From NCBI RefSeq assembly GCF_034190915.1, contig NW_026947544.1:1834001-1898000 (forward strand): a stretch of 64,000 bases of DNA, read 5' to 3'. The notes under the pieces are model-generated. The model was given only the letters and a program-made list of their open reading frames with translations, was not told the origin of the DNA and did no database searches. A program made the translations under genes and the position numbers. Positions 57,660-64,000 of the stretch are shown in pieces. This DNA is from Cavia porcellus (lineage: Eukaryota > Chordata > Mammalia > Rodentia > Caviidae). The first letter of the stretch is position 1. Each line of letters opens with the position of its first letter.

Positions 57660-58262
57660 CCCTGGTTGCAGAGATATCCACAGTCCTCCAGACACGCAGA
57701 GAGGCCAGTGAGGGCACCCCAGATCTGCCCAGCTCCTCCTCTGCAGACCTGTGGCCAGGCACGGCAGCTAAACAGGCTGGGCTAGGCTGGTAGTGTGGGC
57801 CAGCCCACCTATGGGGAGCTCAGCAGGTCTCCAAGTGAAGCCGGAATGGGGAGGCTGATATGGAAGCCTCAAACCCACCTCTCTCCTTCACTGCACCTGG
57901 AAGCCTGGGGGAACTCCAGCAGTCTGGGCGGAGATATCCAGAGTCCTCCAGACATGCAGAGAGGCCAGTGAGGGCACCCCAGATCTGCCCAGCTCCTCTT
58001 CTGCAGACCTATGGCCAGGCGCGGCAGCTAAACAGGCTGGGCTAGGCTGATAGTGTGGGCCCGCCCATCCGTCCGCAGCTCAGCAGGTCTCCAAGTGGAG
58101 CTGGAATGGGGAGGCTGATATGGAAGCCTCAAACCCACCTCTCTCCTTCACTGCACCTGGAAGCCTGGGGGAACTCCAGCAGTCTGGGCAGAGATATCCA
58201 GAGTCCTCCAGACACGCAGAGAGGCCGGTGAGGGCACCCCAGATCTGCCCAGCTCCTCCTCT
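57660..58262 (-). repeat. L1 copy 2 5'UTR tandem monomers, period 260 bp
   Basis: AGATCTGCCCAGCTCCTC recurs at 57721, 57981 and 58241, exactly 260 bases apart. Two whole monomers and a partial one are present. GC-rich with CpG; probably the L1 promoter. Confidence 0.92.
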
Positions 58263-58409
58263 CATTTGTTCAGTTTTTATCTAAGGTTCCTTTTTGTAGC
58301 ACACCACACTAACACAGTATAATGAGGTGACCTATTCTGGGAGGATTATGTTCTATGCAGTCCTCTTCCACACAGACCTGTCAGAGCAGACCTCTATTGT
58401 CTTTTTTCA

Positions 58410-58496
58410 TTTTCTTTTTTTTTTTTATACAGGGGTCAAACTCATGACTGTGCACTTGCAAAGCAGGCACTTACGCTGCTGAGCTAAAGCCTGGGC
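58410..58496 (-). mobile_element. ID SINE
   Basis: Poly(T), then GGGGTCAAACTCATGACTG ... GCTGCTGAGCTAAAGCC. Confidence 0.78.
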
Positions 58497-58499
58497 TCA

Positions 58500-59085
58500 A
58501 AGCAGACCTCTAATGCAAAGGACACTCATTAGCCATGGCCTTGGCTGCTTTACTCTTGGTGCTGTTAATAAACCCAAGGAGCCCAGAGTGCTAAACACAT
58601 GCTCTAGACCTCCAGCCTGACTTGGGCTATTTCTCCAGTGTCAGGGAAGATGTGGGTTGAACCAGGATCTTGCTCATGCTAGGCAAGCTCTCTACCACTG
58701 AGTTATATCCCCAGCCCTGCTATAATTTTAGTTTGAGGTCGAGTCTTACAAAGTTGCACTTGCTATCCTCCTGCCTCTGCTTCCCAAGCAGGTGGGACAG
58801 CTTGGCACAGGCCACCAGGCATGCTGACTTTAGCTAATGATGAAATGACTGTCACTCAAGTGGCAACAAGCAAGGAATAGGAAACCCACATGAACCTCAA
58901 GGCGTGGGCCTGTGGTTAGCGCTGGCGTGTGGCAGAGCTAGCCTGTGAGACACAGGCAGTTACACCTGAGTAGGCTAGGTGCCTTACACAGAATGGTAGT
59001 CTCCTGAGTCTGCCCTTGCACGAGTGGAGCTTAAGACCCCAACAACCTGTCACAGAGGTCAGAAAACATTCCCTTAGAGAGCCAG
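58500..59085. other. Intergenic DNA with old SINE remnants
   Basis: ID-like (-) remnant at about 58650-58715 and a B1-like (-) piece after it. No gene. Confidence 0.45.
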
Positions 59086-59091
59086 CTGGTG

Positions 59092-59205
59092 GCTGGATGT
59101 GGTGGCATACAGCTGTAACCTCAACAGTTGGAGGCTGACACAGGAGGATCACCACAAGTGGGAGGCCTGGGCTACATGATGAAACCCTGTCTCAACCTGC
59201 TCTGC
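59092..59205 (+). mobile_element. B1 SINE
   Basis: GGCTGGATGTGGTGGCATAC ... AACAGTTGGAGGCTGACAC ... CCCTGTCTCAAC. Confidence 0.8.
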
Positions 59206-59209
59206 CCCA

Positions 59210-60205
59210 CAAAATAAGGATCATGGTGGTACGGATTTCAGCCCTTGTGTGTCACATAGTGGCTCTGCTGTAATTACCCAGCTCTGGCCATAGATGGATC
59301 CCAAAGTGGTCCCAGTGCACAACAAAAGGACAAGGGAAAAAGTACAGACAGGAACTGTCCCGGAGCAGAGACAGGACAACTAAATGCAATGTGAAATCTT
59401 GGATGGGAACCTTGGATAGAAACAGTACATTTGTGTGCAAATTGCGGAAATTCAAGTAATGTCAAGGTTAGTTAACAGCAACAGTAATTACTTAAGTTTT
59501 CTGGTTTTGCTTGTTTGTTTTTGGTACTGAGGAACTGAGCAGGGTCTTGTGTGTCTGTTAGGCAAATGCTCTATCACTGAGCTGCTACACCCCAAGTATT
59601 TTTATTCTTTTTTATTTTGAGATAGGACTTCAGTCTGGCTTTGAACTTTCCACCCTCCAGTCTCAGCTTCCCTAGTTGCTGAGATCACAGGCAATCAGTA
59701 TCATGTGGCACTGATTTCTTAGTCTTGACAAAAATACCTCAGTACTGAGTTATTTATCAAAGAACCACACTTAACATTCAGAGAAAGTGGGGTAAAAGGG
59801 ATCTCCTATGAGCTCTCGTCCCTAAATAAAAATTTACTTCTAATAAGATGTAAACCACATATTATTTCCTGTGGGCCTTCCATCTATGTAATTATAGAAA
59901 GGTAAAGAATGAGCACAATCAGCTTGTTAGGACCTTCCTTTGTCTGCCTGTACAGGAAGGGAGACAGCCTACTGCCCTTTGAACCAGGGCTCTCCACTAC
60001 TTACTTCTTGTGACTTCTGCTTGTCAGATATTTCTACATTCCTTGAAATACAGAAAAACAGATCAGATTGAAACAAGTACTTTGGCCAGCAGCCAGTGAA
60101 GGAATTTCACACAAAAGCAGTCCTCTAAAACATCCAAGCCACAGTGGCTTCAGGTTCCAGCCTCACTCTGTTCCACGCAGCACCTGGATTGTTTCAACAC
60201 TAAGG
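59210..60205. other. Intergenic DNA with old SINE remnants
   Basis: An ID-like (-) remnant at about 59520-59595 and a B1-like (-) piece at 59610-59700. The rest is unique; no coding signal. Confidence 0.45.
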
Positions 60206-60218
60206 ATGTGAAGACTCC

Positions 60219-60250
<32 letters not shown>

Positions 60251-60285
60251 CACGTGCACGTGTACACATGCACACATGCATGTGT
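60219..60285 (+). repeat. (TG)n microsatellite
   Basis: TGTGTGTGTG with interruptions, followed by CACGTGCACGTGTACACATG, an imperfect palindrome. Confidence 0.9.
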
Positions 60286-60349
60286 AAATCAATGAACCCC
60301 AGCCACTTTAGGGTGCCCAATAAGACAAAGTGATTAGATACAATGGGGT

Positions 60350-60465
60350 AAGCCAGGCATGGTGGCCCATGACTGCAATCCCAGCATTCAGGAGGCACAG
60401 GCAGGAAGACTGCCATGAGTTCAAGGCCAGCCTGGGCTACGTGGTGAGACCCTGTCTCACGCCCC
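60350..60465 (+). mobile_element. B1 SINE
   Basis: AAGCCAGGCATGGTGGCCC ... CAGCATTCAGGAGGCACAG ... GACCCTGTCTCAC. Confidence 0.86.
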
Positions 60466-60782
60466 TCCCTACAAAAGGGTGGATTCTAGGACATTAGGAG
60501 AAATTTGAGGAAATCCAGATAAAGTGGGAGCTCTTGTTAATAATCACACATCCGAGTTGATCTGTTAATTGTGATCACTGTGCACAGCATCAGACTGAGA
60601 GCTTGGTGCACTGTTAGCTCAGTTTCTCTGCACATTTTAACCTGTTTTGGCTTGGTTTTATAGGGCCACTGATGAAAACTGTGGGATTGAAAGCAGCATG
60701 CATTTCTTCTCTCCTGTTCTAGGGCACAGAGGGGCAAGATCAGGAAAGGAAGGCTGTGCAGCTACAGAAGTGGGGACTGGAT

Positions 60783-60930
60783 CAAGCAAGATGGCACATG
60801 CCTGTAAGTCAGCACTCAGGCAAGAGGATTGCTCTGAGTTCAAGGTCAGCCACAGCTACAAAGTGAGCTCAAGGCTAGAGTGAACTGCATAGTGAAACCC
60901 TGTCTCAAAACAAAACAGAACAAATAAAAA
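60783..60930 (+). mobile_element. B1 SINE
   Basis: CAAGATGGCACATGCCTG ... internal duplication ... AACCCTGTCTCAAAA. Confidence 0.82.
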
Positions 60931-60943
60931 AGATTTCACTTTG

Positions 60944-61022
60944 GCTGAGGGTTTAGCTCAGCAGCTCAAATGCTTGCCTGGTAAGCATAAGGTTGGGAGT
61001 TTAACCCCTGGTAGAAAAAAAA
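60944..61022 (+). mobile_element. ID SINE
   Basis: GGCTGAGGGTTTAGCTCAG ... GGGAGTTTAACCCCTGGTAG, poly(A). Confidence 0.78.
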
Positions 61023-61149
61023 GGCTTTACTCATTCTTTTTTCCCTTCTTCTTGCTACTTTCATTTTTCTCCTCCAGACACTTTTGTAACTTCAGTCATT
61101 TAGCAATTAATTCTAACATAACGAAGCTCTTTTTGCTAGTGTACAGCAC

Positions 61150-61372
61150 TAAGGTCCCCTTGCTGTGCACACAATACTCCTTTTGTGTGTCTTCCTTTTG
61201 CCATCCTCTGCTTGCCATGAACTGTTGCACCTCTGTGCTGCTCCTCTGCCAAGTCACCCTGCTGGCCGATTATGGATTGAAACCTTTACAAACTGTGAGC
61301 TAAATAAACTTTCCCTTTTTACATTTAGGTGTCAGATATTTTGTCTCAGCAATGAGAAAAGTAGCTAAGAAC
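61150..61372 (+). mobile_element. MaLR-type LTR, 3' part
   Basis: GCTGGCCGATTATGGATTG, ACTGTGAGCTAAATAAACT (AATAAA signal), TCAGATATTTTGTCTCAGC and GAGAAAAGTAGCTAAGAAC follow MaLR order. Confidence 0.65.
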
Positions 61373-61439
61373 TCCCCACTCAAAAAAACAAAAAAAAAAG
61401 CCAGTGCAAATCTTTGGTTTCTGGGTTTTAAAAAATTTA

Positions 61440-61451
61440 TTATTGTTATTA

Positions 61452-61485
<34 letters not shown>

Positions 61486-61513
61486 GTAGTAGTAGTAGTA
61501 GTAGTAGTAGTAT
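61440..61513 (+). repeat. (ATT)n-(AGT)n microsatellite
   Basis: About 12 ATT units pass into about 9 AGT units, a compound trinucleotide repeat. Confidence 0.95.
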
Positions 61514-61595
61514 TTTGAGACAGAGTTTTGTTACGTAGTTGAGGATGGCCTCAAACTCATGGCAATCCTCCTGCCTCAGTCTCCCAACTGGTAAA
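61514..61595 (-). mobile_element. B1 SINE, partial
   Basis: TTTTGAGACAGAGTTTTGT ... CCTGCCTCAGTCTCCCAAC. Confidence 0.72.
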
Positions 61596-61895
61596 TTCTT
61601 GTTTTAAATTGGGAAGATGTAGAGGTGCTGGTGGTGGGATAGTTTAGCATTATTTTTATTTTTTGGAACTAAGGATGGAACTCAGGCCTGATGCATGCTA
61701 AGCATTTGTTCTACCATCTTGCCTTTGAAAAAAAAATACCAAATTAAAAGGTATTCTGAATTAGGCACAGTGGCACATACCTGTGATGCCAGCATGTGGG
61801 AGGTTGAGATAGAAGATTAGCCTGGACTACACAGGAAGGCCGTCTAAAAACAAAACAATGTAAATTTTCAGGAAAGCTTGACTTACTATTTTGTA

Positions 61896-62072
61896 CTTTT
61901 ATTTTATTTTATTTTATTTATTTATTTTGTCTTTTTGAGACAGAATCTTGCTATGCAGTTCAGGCCAGCCTTGGGCTCACTTTGTAGCCCAGGCTGGTCT
62001 CGAATTTGCAATGACCTCCCCTGCCTCAGCCTCCTGAGTGCTGGGATTGCAGACATGCAACTCCATGCCTGG
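61896..62072 (-). mobile_element. B1 SINE with (TTTTA)n
   Basis: A (TTTTA)n run (61900-61925) then TTTTTGAGACAGAATCTTGC ... CCTCAGCCTCCTGAGTGC; internal duplication present. Confidence 0.87.
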
Positions 62073-62189
62073 CTGCCTACTATTTGGAAGGTAAAAGTAA
62101 AAATTGGAATCATATCATCCAACACACTTTATAATGAGTCTAAATCTATTAAAATAAAAGGATTTGATCTTTATTTCAGGTAGATTAGC

Positions 62190-62298
62190 TATTGCTGAGC
62201 ACAGCAGCACACACCCCTAATCTCAGCACTCTGGGAGGCTGAGGCAAGAGGACTGGGAATTTGAGCTCAGCCTGGGCAACTTAGAAGACACAGTGAGA
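62190..62298 (+). mobile_element. B1 SINE
   Basis: GAGCACAGCAGCACACACC ... CACTCTGGGAGGCTGAGGC. HAL1 copy C begins directly after it. Confidence 0.8.
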
Positions 62299-62308
62299 GA
62301 CTTCTGGG

Positions 62309-64000
62309 AGAACATGGCGGACAGATAGCAGATACTACGGAGGCTCTCTGAAAGGCTTGGTTCAGAAGTCAGGAATGGTACGGACTAAGGAGACATAAGC
62401 CGGTGGAGATATGCTCTGCTGACTCAGGAATGAACTGGGCTGAGAGAAACCAACTTGGAATGCAGTCCTGGTGCTAGAACAGGAACAGAAAAGCCTTGGT
62501 GTGGAGGCTAGACCCCGCGCCATTGGAAGCCACGATTTGGGTTTCCCGCCACGCGGCGGCTGGCTGCCTCTACATTGGCTCAGCAAGGAGAGAGACGCGC
62601 GGAAGCTCTGAGAACGGGAGTCTGTGAACGGAGTCAAAAACAGGATGGGCAGGGAGGCGTACACTGACTTGTGGTGAGGTGAGTGAGAGAAACTGACACT
62701 CTACCACAGTTTGACTCCAGCGGAGGACTTTCTGGGCCGGGGCAGTCCTGCGGGAGCAGGGCGCGGTGGCGACTCCAGCCACACATCCCCCTCTTGGACG
62801 GGATTGGTGAAAAGTGCCTGGCCTGCGTGACGCTGCTGTTGGACCTGGTAGGCTGGTCCAACCCAGATCCCAGAGCCTGACGGTGGCTGGGAGGGCGGGC
62901 CCCGCGTAGGCTGCCTGATCTGCAACTTCCTGGTGTGCTGCGGTGGGTGGGAATACCTAACCAGAGCAATTCGATCAGGCTGTGGCTGACAGGGAGAGAA
63001 GCTGGGTCTCCTATGTAAGCTTGCATATATAAGGAACGGAGAATATGGGAAGAGGCAGCAACAAGAAGGGCTCCTCGGCCCCCAATTCTGAGAAACAGGC
63101 AATAGCAGACACCGCACCAATAGACATAAAGCACCATATAGAGAGCCTCATAGACCAATTCAGGAATGAAGTTATCAACGACCTGAAGCTAGAAGTATGC
63201 AGAATAGTTAGAGAAATGCTAAGCACCACCCAGGAAAAAACATATGGTGGAATGGAAGAACAGAAAAAGAGGGGAGAATTGTTTGGTGGAGAAAACAGAG
63301 AAAGCATAGAGTACATGAAGCAGGTTCAAAGGGACTATCAAGAAATTAAGAAGTCTATCCAAGACTGGCATAACAGCTTGAAAGAAACTAAGGACAGACT
63401 ATCTGAACTGGAGGGCAGATTTGTAATATGCGAGAATGAAACGAAAAACTTCTTAAAAGTAACAAAGAAACAAACAGCAATAATACAAAGACTAGAAGAT
63501 GATAAGAGGATCCATAACTTAAGAATTAAGAACATAAAAGAAGAAGTAGGGACACAAACAAATGAGCTATAAAAGCTACTCACAGAGATAATCCAGGAGA
63601 ATTTTCCTAAGTTAGCAAAAGGTAAAGATATTCAAATGTATGAGGCATACATCTACAACCCAAGCCATCTACAACCCAAACAGAGCAACACCCAGGCATA
63701 TAATAATTAAAATTCCAGAAATTCAATACAAGAACAGAATATTAAAAGCTGTCAGAGACAAGAAACAGACCACTTACAAGGGAACACCCACCAGAATTAC
63801 AGCAGATTTCTCTGCACAAACCATCAAATCACGAAGAGTGTGGGGGGAAATAATTCAAGCTTTGAAAGATAATAATCTCCAGCCAAGATTGAGATATCCT
63901 GCACAACTGTCCCTGGAAATTGATGGAAAAACAAGGTGCTTCCAGGATAAAGAGGAACTGGGGGAATTTGCAACCACCAATTCAACTCTACAGAAAGTAG
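62309..64000 (+). mobile_element. HAL1 (half-L1) copy C, cut by the window end
   Basis: Starts at AACATGGCGGACAG (62311) and has a 734-base 5'UTR, exactly the length in copy B and closely similar. ORF1 begins at 63045. The 3' part lies outside the window, so absence of ORF2 cannot be checked in this copy. Confidence 0.88.
63045..64000 (+). pseudogene. HAL1 copy C ORF1, one nonsense codon, incomplete
   Basis: MGRGSNKKGSSAPNSEK start, a complete coiled-coil part (RIVREMLSTTQEKTYGG, WHNSLKETKDRLSELEGRF), then NLRIKNIKEEVGTQTNEL. TAA at 63570-63572 replaces a CAA found in copy B. The frame goes on with NFPKLAKGKD and, after an insertion near 63650, IIKIPEIQYKNRILKAVRD and RITADFSAQTIKSR. It runs off the window before its stop. 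Confidence 0.88.

Larger units (their letters stand above)
51279..58262 (-). mobile_element. L1 retrotransposon copy 2, full length, nearly intact
   Basis: This 6,984-base element has 5'UTR monomers (58262-57369), ORF1 (57368-56335), ORF2 (56315-52480), a 3'UTR and a poly(A) (T-run at 51274-51286). It is flanked by perfect 16-base direct repeats CATTTGTTCAGTTTTT at 51263-51278 and 58263-58278. The site read on the insertion strand is AGAT/AAAAACTGAAC, close to the L1 endonuclease preference. A few point lesions only: it is recent, but not able to encode whole proteins. Confidence 0.97.

Noticed and set aside
53313..57785. + strand open frames across L1 copy 2
   Set aside because: They are antisense shadows of L1 ORF1, ORF2 and 5'UTR monomers.
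57660..58262. 260-base tandem units read as satellite DNA
   Set aside because: They lie exactly between the L1 5' end and ORF1 inside the target duplications, so they are L1 promoter monomers.
31050..64000. First exon of SHROOM2, the next gene in other mammals
   Set aside because: I saw no second CpG island and no PDZ-encoding exon in this part; it probably lies to the right of the window.

Overview
The window is nuclear DNA from a mammal, most likely a rodent and probably not a muroid one. It is dominated by 7SL-derived B1 SINEs with the rodent internal duplication and by ID (tRNA-like) SINEs, with L1 LINEs, ORF1-only half-L1 (HAL1) elements and MaLR-type LTRs. I saw no clear B2 elements. 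The gene order matches the TBL1X-GPR143 neighbourhood of the mammalian X chromosome, so this is probably X-linked. I cannot name the species from sequence alone.

Layout. 1-5.5 kb: the last three coding exons and 3'UTR of TBL1X on the + strand (end of the WD40 propeller of the NCoR/SMRT corepressor subunit). 5.6-12.0 kb: a full-5'-end L1 (+) with broken ORFs and a rearranged 3' end, directly downstream of the TBL1X polyadenylation site. 12-18 kb: SINEs, simple repeats and a MaLR LTR. 18.07-30.85 kb: eight exons of GPR143 (ocular albinism type 1 receptor) on the - strand, with exon 1 inside a CpG island at about 30.3-31.05 kb. 31-64 kb: intergenic DNA with three HAL1 copies (36.1-39.55 kb -, 47.46-50.41 kb +, 62.31 kb to the window end +), a nearly complete L1 (51.28-58.26 kb, -), several LTRs, and a decayed hAT-transposase-derived sequence at about 40.5-41.4 kb.

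TBL1X looks intact: its three exons are open, in phase and conserved. GPR143 looks like a unitary pseudogene. It keeps exon order, phases and most splice sites, but it has a stop at codon 3, one-base indels in exons 2, 6 and 8, an ambiguous exon 2 acceptor, a solo-LTR-like insertion about 10 bp beyond the exon 3 donor, and no recognisable last exon. Loss of a pigment-cell/retinal-pigment-epithelium gene next to a conserved essential gene is the main biological result.

The second result is the set of ORF1-only L1 relatives. Copies B and C have a 5'UTR of exactly the same length, unrelated to the L1 monomers seen here. All encode an L1-type ORF1 protein of about 355 residues and no ORF2, and they share L1-like 3' sequence. 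This fits non-autonomous elements that use L1 ORF2 protein in trans. No prokaryotic genes, CRISPR arrays or toxin genes are present.
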